64,000 nucleotides of DNA from Leptospira meyeri. GTDB lineage: Bacteria; Spirochaetota; Leptospiria; Leptospirales; Leptospiraceae. The stretch is from contig NZ_SORO01000001.1 in the NCBI RefSeq assembly GCF_004368965.1, positions 1,006,001 to 1,070,000 of the forward strand. The letters are read 5' to 3'. Positions 36,753-45,589 of the stretch are shown here, piece after piece. The first letter of the stretch is position 1. Every line of letters starts with the position of its first letter. A model generated the notes under the pieces. It saw nothing but the letters and a program-made list of their open reading frames with translations. It was not told the origin of the DNA and did not search any database. The translations under genes and the position numbers were made by a program.

Positions 36753-39127
36753 ATCTCTTTCACTTACGCTCAAGTTTTCTTTTTCTGATTTTAACTTGGA
36801 ACTTTGCAATTTTTTCGCAAAACAATACGGAAGAACAAGAAACCAAACCTCAAAAAAATGAAGGAATCCATGTCATTGGTAATAAAAAGGAAGACTTAAA
36901 AAAAATCCCAGGTTCCGCCTACATCATTGATAAAAAATATTTAGAAGAAGCCTCACCTACTGATCCAATGGAGGCTCTACGAAGATCCCCAGGTGCCAGT
37001 GTTCGTTTTCAGGATGCAGCAGGACTCACACCAAACATTGGTTTTAGGGGTGTGAGCAATGAAGAATCCAGAAAAACTTTAATTTTAGAAGATGGAATCC
37101 TCACCTCACTCTCACCCTACGGGCAACCAGAAAGTTACTATGCACCCTCCATCGAAAGGATGGAACGAATTGAAATTGTAAAAGGTTCTGGTTCTATTTT
37201 ATTCGGACCAAATACAATCGGCGGAATCGTTAACTTTGTCACCAAACGTCCACCTATCGAATCTACTTTTTTTACAAAAAATGTGGGTGGAGAAAACGGA
37301 TATCTGTCCACTTACAATTCTTACGGAAAAAGTTTTGGTTCCAGTGCTTTCGAAGTATCTTTACTCAGAAAACAAGGAAATGGATTTCGTAATTATCAAA
37401 ATTTCGATGTTACAGAAGGTAACGTAAAATGGATTCAAGATTGGAACGAAAATCATAGTACAACGATTAAGTTAGGGTATCATGTTCAAAATGCACAATC
37501 CACTTACCTAGGCCTGTCACAAGGCCTCTTCCGGATGGACCCTAAAATCAATCCAGCCGAGTATGATGAAAAACAATTAAACCGAAGCCAATCCATCATT
37601 TCTCACAATTGGAAATTATCCGATGACCATACACTCATTATTCGAGGATACTTTTCTCAGGCAGAACGAAACTGGGCTAGGCAAGATTTTTTATCTGGGA
37701 AATCAGCAACAGGTGGTTACCTAAATGCTCCATTAGATACACTTCGTACTTACTCTCCTTGGATCATTGGAAACCGACCTGGTGATACAATTTATATGCG
37801 TGAGTCATATATTAGTCGCGACCAATCTTTTATGGTTGGAGGGGTGGAAACAAAACTAGAATCTAAATTTTCTACCTTCGGACTCAAACACGAAACAGAC
37901 CTTGGTGTCAGATTACACGGCGAAAATAATTTAACACAAACCAATGTAAAGAAGACCGACGATCCTTTAAGTTATCTTTCTAAGGCAATTATTCAGGAAG
38001 AATCTCTCATTACAAATTTGGCACAACCTTCTTTACCGAACTTCAACCTCAATAGACAGGAACGAAAGATAGAAGCTTTTTCAACTTACTTTCAAGACAG
38101 AATTCAGATCTCAGAAAACTGGAAACTCATTCCAGGTGTACGTTATGAAGAAGTGAGACAAAAAGCCATTACCACAAGAAGGCAAGCAACTCAAGAGGAT
38201 TATCGGCTTGGGGCCGTTTTACCAAATGATGTTTCCGTTAATCGCAGAAGCTCCAGTGAATCCAGAACTCATATCATCCTACCCGGACTTGGGATTACCT
38301 ATGATATAACAAAAAAGTTTATTTGGTTTTCAGGTGCTCACAAGGGATTTTCGCCTCCTACGTTTGGAACCTCCTTTAGTCCCCAAGGAAACGATTATCG
38401 CTTAAAACCTGAATCATCTACAAATTATGAAACAGGGATCAGAGGAGATATTACTTCCTATCTATATACAGAACTCGTTGGTTATAAAATGTATTTTCGT
38501 GACCAAATTATTAACGTAAATGAAGTTGGTGGTGAGAACGGAATAAGACCAGCAAATACTGGTTACTCGACACATACTGGAGGGGAATCCGTCATAGTCT
38601 GGGATCCGGCTAAAATGCAAAAGTCGGAATGGAGAGTTCCCATCGAACTAATTTATTCTCGCATTGAAGCAAAGTCGAGAAGTTTCAATCCATTTCCAGT
38701 TTCCCAAACAAGCGATGGAAAAGAGACAATTGAAATTTTACCGGCATATACAACAAACAACTACCAATACATTCCAACAGACACAACTGGCAATTATTTG
38801 CCCTATGTACCAAAAGAAACAATCACAACTGCCATTAGTGTATCTTCCCCCCAAGGATATTATGGTAGATTGGAATACCAATACATTGGAAAACAATACT
38901 CCGATTTACTCAACACGAAGGATGAATCGGAAGATGGAAACAAAGGAATCATACCTAAAGTGGAATTATGGAATACTAGTTTAGGGTATCGATCCCCAGA
39001 TAAATGGTCGGTGTTTATCAACGCAAAAAATATTCAGGACAAACAATATGTATCAGGTCGTTTGCCTACGGGAATTCAACCAGGACCCTTTCGTCAGATC
39101 AATGTTGGATTTACTTTAGAGTTATGA
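36749..39127 (+). CDS. TonB-dependent outer-membrane receptor (FecA-like)
   Basis: The 792-residue protein has a signal peptide, a TonB-box-like IHVIG near residue 40, a plug domain (GSAYIIDKKYL, RRSPGASVRFQDAAG, RIEIVKGSGSILFGPNTIGG near residue 150, IVNFVTKRPP) and a long beta-barrel ending in the aromatic-rich QINVGFTLEL. It imports a metal complex with TonB energy. Position at the end of the imelysin/DHOR operon, with a four-base overlap, predicts a metal-chelate ligand, probably iron or a related metal. Its last 34 bases overlap the convergent gene ending at 39094. Confidence 0.93.
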   Translation: MNLFHLRSSFLFLILTWNFAIFSQNNTEEQETKPQKNEGIHVIGNKKEDLKKIPGSAYIIDKKYLEEASPTDPMEALRRSPGASVRFQDAAGLTPNIGFRGVSNEESRKTLILEDGILTSLSPYGQPESYYAPSIERMERIEIVKGSGSILFGPNTIGGIVNFVTKRPPIESTFFTKNVGGENGYLSTYNSYGKSFGSSAFEVSLLRKQGNGFRNYQNFDVTEGNVKWIQDWNENHSTTIKLGYHVQNAQSTYLGLSQGLFRMDPKINPAEYDEKQLNRSQSIISHNWKLSDDHTLIIRGYFSQAERNWARQDFLSGKSATGGYLNAPLDTLRTYSPWIIGNRPGDTIYMRESYISRDQSFMVGGVETKLESKFSTFGLKHETDLGVRLHGENNLTQTNVKKTDDPLSYLSKAIIQEESLITNLAQPSLPNFNLNRQERKIEAFSTYFQDRIQISENWKLIPGVRYEEVRQKAITTRRQATQEDYRLGAVLPNDVSVNRRSSSESRTHIILPGLGITYDITKKFIWFSGAHKGFSPPTFGTSFSPQGNDYRLKPESSTNYETGIRGDITSYLYTELVGYKMYFRDQIINVNEVGGENGIRPANTGYSTHTGGESVIVWDPAKMQKSEWRVPIELIYSRIEAKSRSFNPFPVSQTSDGKETIEILPAYTTNNYQYIPTDTTGNYLPYVPKETITTAISVSSPQGYYGRLEYQYIGKQYSDLLNTKDESEDGNKGIIPKVELWNTSLGYRSPDKWSVFINAKNIQDKQYVSGRLPTGIQPGPFRQINVGFTLEL

Positions 39128-40077
39128 ACTTCCGCAAAGTCCATTACATTTGCTTGCGGATAATTGACAGGACAAGAAAGAATTGAGGAAAATTTAGATT
39201 CCTGTTTTCCATTTGAATCAGACAATCCAACAAATTGACAGATAATATCCATTTCTTGTTCATCAACGATCACTTCTCGAATCATCAAATATTCAATAAA
39301 ATCGAGTCGATCAGAAACATCTGCGATAAATAGCCCATCTCTAAGTATGTCCGTCAATCGATTGACATTTCTTCGACTTGGAGTTTTTTCTCTTTCTACT
39401 TTTGGAGAAAACTCTCGTAACTTCGCATTTGCATACTCTTCCCATCTATGGATTGTTTTTAGATTATTTTCTAATTGAAATAAAAAACCAGGAACTGATT
39501 CCTTTTTATCAAAAACCACTAACATTCGCAAGTATTGGTATAAATTTGGATTACGATACAACAGACGTTTGCAATGAATGGAGTCAATTTTTTCGAAGAT
39601 ACGAAGAAAAGAATCTGTATTTTGGTCTCCAGACTCTGCAATCGACGATTCAAAATACTCTTCCCATTGTTTAGCATTCAAATTACTGAGTAAGTTCAAC
39701 TGAAACGTTACGTCCTTTTCAACCATAGGTTCATTCAGTAACAATTCCAAACTTTTCTCTGAACTAATAATCTTTGCCCAAATTGAAAAATAATAATCGG
39801 GAGTGATATTTCCAGTTTTAATGTATTTTCCAAAACCATAATACACGGCCTTACATATCAAGTTGACCGGCATAGCAGTGTGGTTGATTAATTCTTTTAA
39901 AACATCTTCCTCACGCAGAATCCAACAATAACTACAAAAATACTCAACTAGTTCATCTACTTCAAAAAGGATTTCTAAATATTCATGAAGATTGGGTTTC
40001 GTTAATAAATAGTCAAACGACTCCTTTGCATGTTGGGGTGAGCTTTTTTTCCAAAAATCGTAAACCAAAACTTCCAT
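39094..40077 (-). CDS. Hypothetical protein, tandem paralogue 1
   Basis: About 327 residues, entirely helical in appearance, with no signal peptide or membrane helix. It aligns along its length with the next gene (40230-41120): FWKK(S/N)ASP, YGFGK(Y/Q), LLSNL, W-EYF/AYF, NLYQYLRMLVV versus TLYYYLRMMMV, R-NVNRL versus R-NPDRL. AGGGG before the double ATG favours the second Met. The 3' end overlaps the TonB-receptor gene by 34 bases on the opposite strand. No family recognised. Confidence 0.7.
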   Translation of the reverse strand: MEVLVYDFWKKSSPQHAKESFDYLLTKPNLHEYLEILFEVDELVEYFCSYCWILREEDVLKELINHTAMPVNLICKAVYYGFGKYIKTGNITPDYYFSIWAKIISSEKSLELLLNEPMVEKDVTFQLNLLSNLNAKQWEEYFESSIAESGDQNTDSFLRIFEKIDSIHCKRLLYRNPNLYQYLRMLVVFDKKESVPGFLFQLENNLKTIHRWEEYANAKLREFSPKVEREKTPSRRNVNRLTDILRDGLFIADVSDRLDFIEYLMIREVIVDEQEMDIICQFVGLSDSNGKQESKFSSILSCPVNYPQANVMDFAEVHNSKVNPTLI

Positions 40078-40229
40078 CATATCACCCCTAAACCCTCACA
40101 TACCAGGTGACGAAAGAAAAGAAGACTTTTTAAAAAGAAAGTTCGAAATAGAAGAAAAAAAGGAAATTTTCTAAAAAACAGAAAATCCAATTAAAATGCC
40201 ATTCACAAGAGTGATTTTAAATTTTACGG

Positions 40230-41120
40230 TTAAAAATATTTCCCCACCCGATCATAGTTTGCAAGGGCAGAAAGAATAGTTGTTTCTTCCCAAACATCAA
40301 GAACAGCCCCATTCCCACTCAAATAGGCCAAAACATCTGCACGATCAGGAGAGGGAAGTTTTTTTAATTCTCGTAATACAAGGGACAAACGATCCGGATT
40401 TCTTTTGTTAGGTGCAAGTTTTGCTTCTGATTGAAAATCAAACCGTTCACTCAATTGTTGGCAAAATGTTTCCCACACATGAATGGAATCTAAAATCGAC
40501 TCCAATCGAATTCGATTTTCTTTTTCTTTAGGTGACTGTTCAGCTAATTTTTTTTTACCAGAAACCATCATCATTCTTAGGTAATAATACAGTGTATGGC
40601 TATTCAAAAGTATTTTTCGAATTTCATTTTCCCTTAGATTGGAAAAAATACCAAGCAAAGCTTGCATTGTCATATTATTCTGTTCTAATATATCAAAATA
40701 AGCTTCCCAAGTTTGTGGATCTAAATTAGACAATAGATGAATTTTTAAAGTAGGATCTCGGTCCATTTCCTCTGCCAGAGATAAAATTCGCAAACTCTGT
40801 GCAGAATCAAACAAAGATCTAATTTGTAAAAAATAAGCATTGGAATCAAAATTTCCGGTTAGGAATTGTTTTCCATAACCAAAATATATAAACTTCATCA
40901 GAAGTTCTGGCGTTAGGTTATCGTCATTTAAAAATCGCCGGGAACCTTCTTCTGAACGAAGAAGCCAAAGGTATTCGAAAACTAAATCGCAAAACTCTTC
41001 TTCTGCCATCATATGGTCAGCCAAAGATTTTAAGTCAGTTCCTTGTTCTACCGATTGGAAGAAATCTAACAATTCATTTGGAGATGCATTTTTCCAAAAT
41101 TCAGATGCCTTCCATCGCAT
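40230..41120 (-). CDS. Hypothetical protein, tandem paralogue 2
   Basis: 296 residues, helical, cytoplasmic, homologous to the adjacent gene (shared YFGYGKQFLTGN, LLSNLDPQTWEAYF, YYYLRMMMVSGKKK, NPDRLSLVLREL). The two genes lie 150 bases apart in the same direction, pointing to tandem duplication followed by strong divergence. No ribosome site is clear before the ATG. Function unknown; a helical repeat scaffold is the best structural guess. Confidence 0.7.
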   Translation of the reverse strand: MRWKASEFWKNASPNELLDFFQSVEQGTDLKSLADHMMAEEEFCDLVFEYLWLLRSEEGSRRFLNDDNLTPELLMKFIYFGYGKQFLTGNFDSNAYFLQIRSLFDSAQSLRILSLAEEMDRDPTLKIHLLSNLDPQTWEAYFDILEQNNMTMQALLGIFSNLRENEIRKILLNSHTLYYYLRMMMVSGKKKLAEQSPKEKENRIRLESILDSIHVWETFCQQLSERFDFQSEAKLAPNKRNPDRLSLVLRELKKLPSPDRADVLAYLSGNGAVLDVWEETTILSALANYDRVGKYF

Positions 41121-41185
41121 ACCAATTTATAAATGTTAAAAATAAAGTGTCAATTGAAATTTAATAAGATTCAAGTTTCATCATA

Positions 41186-42451
41186 TTAATACACATTCCA
41201 GTAACTACTTCGTAACAAATTGCCACAGATCTTTCCATTAGTGCCCGGATCAATGACGAATACCTGATTATCTGTATGTGGAATTGTATATATTTTTCCG
41301 TTAGGTGATAGAACCGCATCTCCCCATTTGTTTCCACCGGCAATGCCAGAATTATACGTTGTGGATACAAATGTATCAGGATCAAAAATAATGAGATCGG
41401 TGATATCTGCCGGTATTGTGTAGATCCTTCCATCAGCGGCCAAAACGCCACCTCTCCATTTAGCAGAAGCAACTACAGGGGATACCCACAAATTCAATGC
41501 ATCAGAATTTGGGTCTATGATCAAAAATTCCGTATCGTTTGAAGGAATACCGAATATCTTGCCGTTAGGTACAAGGACTCCATGTCGCCACTTTCCAAGA
41601 CCAGTTTTTGGACTTGGAATCACATAACTTTTTTCAGAAAAAGGATCCAATACGAATATATAATCGATATCAACCGGAAACGCATATATTTTACCATTCG
41701 GAGCAAGGACACCGCCTTCCCACATATTTGTAAGAGAAAGAGGTGATGGAATTGTTCGCATAGCATCCGTTTTTGGATTAATCACAAGTATTTTATTAGA
41801 ACTCATTGGAATTCCATAAATCAAACCATTGGGTGCAAGCACGCCCCCTCTCCATTTCCCAAGTCCCAACTCGGGGGAAGGTAAAAAATAAGTTCTGTTG
41901 GATAAGGGTTCAACTACAAGAATGTTATCAGCATCCCTCGGTATAAAATAAATTTTACCATTCGGAGCATAGACTCCTCCTTCCCATTGAGCAGTTCCAC
42001 TTGCTCCCGTCACCAAAGTAGTTGTATCATTAGTCAAAGGATTGATCACGAGAACATCAGATTGATTGTATGGCGCAGAATAAATTTTTTGGTTATCGCT
42101 AAGAACTCCACCTAACCACTTCGCTGTGCCAGCAATAGGAGGAGTGAAACTACTAAAAGTGACTCCAGTTGACCCCAGAGAAATTTGTTTTCTAATTTCA
42201 TCTGAAACATACTTCCATCGCCTAGGTTGAATGATTGCCAAGGGATCCATTTCACAAATGGATCGATTCGGTGCACGGGAACCACAAAACTCACGATCAT
42301 CGTCCACAAGAATTCTAGCTAAGTAAAAATCGCGAAAGGATTCCGATTTAGGATCACAACCATTCTCTAAATTTGGAAATTTGCAGGAAAAAAATAACGA
42401 ACTAACGAAACTTCCAAAGAAAAATAAAACTATTGTTAGATATGGTTTCAA
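41186..42451 (-). CDS. Seven-bladed propeller surface lipoprotein
   Basis: The mature protein begins at the Cys of LFFSC. It has an N-terminal module NGCDPKSESF...FCGS shared with the broken gene at 56346, then seven repeats of about 44 residues with consensus W-GGVLAPNGKIY-IP----ILVIDP. These predict a seven-bladed beta-propeller on the cell surface. No ATG exists in frame; TTG at 42451 (giving LKPYLTIVLFF as signal core) or TTG at 42529 could start it. The absence of a good ribosome site leaves the start open. Confidence 0.75.
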   Translation of the reverse strand: MKPYLTIVLFFFGSFVSSLFFSCKFPNLENGCDPKSESFRDFYLARILVDDDREFCGSRAPNRSICEMDPLAIIQPRRWKYVSDEIRKQISLGSTGVTFSSFTPPIAGTAKWLGGVLSDNQKIYSAPYNQSDVLVINPLTNDTTTLVTGASGTAQWEGGVYAPNGKIYFIPRDADNILVVEPLSNRTYFLPSPELGLGKWRGGVLAPNGLIYGIPMSSNKILVINPKTDAMRTIPSPLSLTNMWEGGVLAPNGKIYAFPVDIDYIFVLDPFSEKSYVIPSPKTGLGKWRHGVLVPNGKIFGIPSNDTEFLIIDPNSDALNLWVSPVVASAKWRGGVLAADGRIYTIPADITDLIIFDPDTFVSTTYNSGIAGGNKWGDAVLSPNGKIYTIPHTDNQVFVIDPGTNGKICGNLLRSSYWNVY

Positions 42452-42650
42452 ATTGATTGGACTCTTTTGGAGATAAAAATAGAGAAACACAGATAAATTG
42501 TCAAACGAAAGAAATTTCCAAGGGTTCAAACTAAATCATTGGGCCACTGATTTTGGTTATAAAATATATTTGCAACGATTCTGGATTCTTTGCGTAGTAC
42601 CACCTAAAATCTGATTGTCATCATTGGGAAAAGAGTCCACAATAGGAAAA

Positions 42651-42663
42651 GATTGGTCCAATC
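42651..42663. promoter_or_regulatory. Small palindrome before the AraC-type gene
   Basis: GATTGGTCCAATC is a 13-base palindrome centred about 19 bases before the ATG at 42676. It could be an autoregulatory site, but AraC proteins usually bind direct repeats. Confidence 0.3.
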
Positions 42664-42675
42664 CTGTTGCCAAAA

Positions 42676-43449
42676 ATGAAGATTTTTAGCTATCCTCCAA
42701 CTTTAGAATTACTTCCCTTTGTGCAAAAATATCTCATCATCGAATCAAAAGAAGGGATAGAAAATTGCGTGTTGCCAAACCCGAACTTAGTTTTATCCTT
42801 TCAGTTGCGTGGAAAACTTCGTTCATTCGAATCAAATACAATCTATGATTTACCACGTGCAGGCATAGCAGGCCTAAGAAAAACGGCAAGAAAGATCATC
42901 TATCCGGAAAACTCTTCTGCCTTACTCGTCATACTCACGGAAATCGGTGCAGCAGGTTTTTTCGGAGATCCCATTTCTGATTTTTATGAAAAAACAATAA
43001 GTTTAGAAAATCTCATTCCAAATCATTTGTTAAAAATTTTGGAAGAACAGTTATTTTTTGCAAAATCGAATGAAGAGCGTATTCTGTTAGTTGAAAAGTT
43101 TTTAATTCAAAACAAAAAGAACAGAACCATTGATCCTAGGATTCATACGACTCTTCAGAAAATTAATTTGTCAAAAGGACAAATTAGAATGAACGATATC
43201 AAACAAGGATTACCAATTAGTCTAGACTCACTCGAAAAAAAATTCAAAGAAACCATTGGGATCACTCCTAAACAATATGCAAACCTTGTTCGAATTCACA
43301 CACTGATTCAATCATATTCCAAACAGACTAATTTAACGAATCTTGCTGTGGAAGCTGGTTATTTTGACCAATCACATTTCAATAGGGAGTTCAAACTTTT
43401 CACTGGAGAATCGCCAAAACTTTTTTTCAAAAAACCGCAAATTTGGTAA
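42676..43449 (+). CDS. AraC-family transcriptional regulator
   Basis: 257 residues. The N-terminal part (LPFVQKYLIIESKEG, VLPNPNLVLSFQLRG) looks like the DUF6597-type sensor of AraC proteins. The C-terminal double helix-turn-helix is clear: FKETIGITPKQYANLVRI near residue 195 and LAVEAGYFDQSHFNREFKLF near residue 225. The ATG at 42676 is chosen over a TTG at 42667. A small monooxygenase-like gene follows 85 bases downstream on the same strand and may be its target. Confidence 0.87.
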   Translation: MKIFSYPPTLELLPFVQKYLIIESKEGIENCVLPNPNLVLSFQLRGKLRSFESNTIYDLPRAGIAGLRKTARKIIYPENSSALLVILTEIGAAGFFGDPISDFYEKTISLENLIPNHLLKILEEQLFFAKSNEERILLVEKFLIQNKKNRTIDPRIHTTLQKINLSKGQIRMNDIKQGLPISLDSLEKKFKETIGITPKQYANLVRIHTLIQSYSKQTNLTNLAVEAGYFDQSHFNREFKLFTGESPKLFFKKPQIW

Positions 43450-43534
43450 CCCAATCTATTTTCTGATTTTTTACAAGTTTAAAAATCCAATTCCCTGTAT
43501 GATTTAAAAAATACAGTTCAATTCAGGGGATATC

Positions 43535-43843
43535 ATGAACCAAATTCTAATTGATCGATTTCAATTGCCTATCGAATCCAAAGAAACATTTTTAGAAAGA
43601 GTTAAAATCAATCGTGATTTTATCAAAACACTAGAAGGATTTTGTGAAGACCATGCGTTCATCCGAGAGGAAAACGGAAAAATCCAATTTGTGACCATTG
43701 CCATTTGGAAAGACAAACACAGTTTAGAGAAAGCAAAGGAAATGGTATTTTTAGAATACAAAAAACAAGGATTTATAATGCCTGATTTTTTAAAAGCGAA
43801 TTTGATCCAAATTGAACGTGATATTTACGAGAGGTTGCCTTAG
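43535..43843 (+). CDS. Antibiotic-biosynthesis-monooxygenase-like (ABM) small protein
   Basis: 102 residues with a ferredoxin-like ABM pattern: ILIDRFQLPIESKETFLERVKINRDF, then FVTIAIWKDKHSLEKAK. AGGGG lies four bases before ATG. Relatives act as small dimeric monooxygenases or haem-degrading proteins; the chemistry here is unknown. It sits downstream of the AraC gene. Confidence 0.7.
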   Translation: MNQILIDRFQLPIESKETFLERVKINRDFIKTLEGFCEDHAFIREENGKIQFVTIAIWKDKHSLEKAKEMVFLEYKKQGFIMPDFLKANLIQIERDIYERLP

Positions 43844-43873
43844 TCATCACCTAACGCATTTATACACGACTCC

Positions 43874-44581
43874 TTAATGTGACAAATCAAATGATAACTT
43901 TGATTTTAATTCTTTATAAAAGTCTCTTCCCATTTTAAGTTTGATCCCGGTTTTTAATTCTACTTGGTAAGAACCGCCAGCGGAAACAATAATGGTTTTG
44001 ATCTGTTTTTCATTTACAATGAAAGATCTGTGAATTCTAGAAAAATGTGAAGGCAGAACTTTTAATAGAGAATCAAGACTTTTGTTATGTACGATCATCT
44101 CTCCATTTTTTTGATAAACTTTAACTCGTTTATCAAAGGATTGTACATAAAGAATGTCCTTTATTGGAACTAACGACAAACTGTGATCTTGTTTTACGCC
44201 GAGATACTTGGTTTTTGTTTGCCTATTGTTTGTTTGGAACTTCTGAAGCGCTTTCCTAATTCTTTCTTTATGAATTGGTTTAGGCACAAAGTCGAGAACT
44301 CCGTATTCAAAAGCTTGGATTGCTTCTGCTGTATTTCCCGATGTGATGATGGTCAAAAAAGAAGCTGCAGAAGTTTCTTTAAGCAAATCAAAACCAATGT
44401 CACCATCTAAATTTAAATCCAAAAACAAAAGATCAATTTCATTTTCCTGTATGAAACATTGTGAACCAATGAGAGTTTTTTCAATTCGTAGGGACGAAAT
44501 CTTTGTTCCAAGAACTTCACGCAAAATACGTTCCAATCCTCTTGCGGCAACTATTTCGTCCTCTACGATTAAAATTCGCAA
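43874..44581 (-). CDS. LytTR-family response regulator
   Basis: Receiver domain residues 1-120: acidic pair VEDE, phospho-acceptor Asp in LLFLDLNL near residue 54, and Lys in VPKPIHKE. The LytTR DNA-binding domain follows (SLVPIKDILYVQSFDKRVKVY, SRIHRSFIVNEKQI). The start is a TTG at 44581 with AGGA nine bases upstream. Next to it are an outer-membrane protein gene (17 bases before) and, further upstream, the LytS-like kinase gene, so the three form one signalling unit. Confidence 0.9.
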   Translation of the reverse strand: MRILIVEDEIVAARGLERILREVLGTKISSLRIEKTLIGSQCFIQENEIDLLFLDLNLDGDIGFDLLKETSAASFLTIITSGNTAEAIQAFEYGVLDFVPKPIHKERIRKALQKFQTNNRQTKTKYLGVKQDHSLSLVPIKDILYVQSFDKRVKVYQKNGEMIVHNKSLDSLLKVLPSHFSRIHRSFIVNEKQIKTIIVSAGGSYQVELKTGIKLKMGRDFYKELKSKLSFDLSH

Positions 44582-44598
44582 AACTTTAATTCCTGTTC

Positions 44599-45498
44599 CT
44601 AATACTGTTCCAATCGATATTGGACATTTGATAAATTGACAAATACTCCTACCATGGCTTGGTAAGAATTTAATGTTCGCATTGAAAACTGGTCAGCTTT
44701 TAAAAACTCTCTGTAATAATCAACTTCCGCCTTAATTCCAAAATAGCGCCCCAAATAAATATTAAGACCAGCACCCAATCCCACGATACTCCCAATTCCA
44801 CTTGTAATTTGGTTGCTATAAACAAATCGATCATGAGAGTTCCCTGAATGTGCTTCACCTGTAAAAGACACAACACCGGCCCTTGCCGCAAGATAAGGAT
44901 CAAAAAAGTTTTTCGGAATGGGGTGGTAAGTAGCAAGGAAACTCATCGAATTTCCTCGATATATCGTTCGTTCTCTCGGAAACGGATCCACATATTCTTT
45001 GTAATATGATAAACCAGGGATGACATCTTGTCGTTTTGCTTTCATAGAATTTTGCATGACGGTAAACCCAAGGCCAATTTTTTCCTTCCATCCGTATTCA
45101 AAATCGAACTGAGAGGAAACGCCCGGCGTGTATGTTGGTTTAAAATACAATCCCGGCTGGTCATTTCGAATCAATCCTTGAGGATAATAATCTTGGCTTA
45201 CTTCTTTTGTTACAATCTTATATTGTAATGTGCTATCATAGTTTTTTTCATGGCTGATAAAAGATCCACTAGGTGCAAGTGTCCCTCCTCCCATAAAACT
45301 AATCAAAAAAGCCCCTTCATAAAAACCAGGTGGGTATTTTAATTTTGCATAATATTTTTCCAACTCAGAATTATCCTTTGTCGTCTCCTCTGGGACTTGG
45401 GTGACAAGAGGTTTATCGTCTTTTTTATTTATAGGATCTGCAAAACTAATATTCGCAGCAAATAGAAGAGAGGTGATTGTTAGTATTTTTGTATTCAT
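44599..45498 (-). CDS. Outer-membrane beta-barrel protein between kinase and regulator
   Basis: 299 residues with signal peptide (ending NISFA). The mature part alternates polar and aromatic residues (FDFEYGWKEKIGLGFTVMQ, SMSFLATYHPI, YLAARAGVVSF, GIKAEVDYYREF, YQAMVGVFVNL), fitting an eight-stranded OmpW/OmpA-like barrel. AGGAT precedes the ATG. Lying between the histidine kinase and response regulator genes, it may be their target or part of sensing; unproven. Confidence 0.75.
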   Translation of the reverse strand: MNTKILTITSLLFAANISFADPINKKDDKPLVTQVPEETTKDNSELEKYYAKLKYPPGFYEGAFLISFMGGGTLAPSGSFISHEKNYDSTLQYKIVTKEVSQDYYPQGLIRNDQPGLYFKPTYTPGVSSQFDFEYGWKEKIGLGFTVMQNSMKAKRQDVIPGLSYYKEYVDPFPRERTIYRGNSMSFLATYHPIPKNFFDPYLAARAGVVSFTGEAHSGNSHDRFVYSNQITSGIGSIVGLGAGLNIYLGRYFGIKAEVDYYREFLKADQFSMRTLNSYQAMVGVFVNLSNVQYRLEQY

Positions 45499-45589
45499 CT
45501 TTTTTATCCTTTTGGGTAGGATAATGAAGATAGAAAAAATTGCAAAGAAACAGGTGCGAAACGCACTCTACTTGTGCCAATGGCACGGT

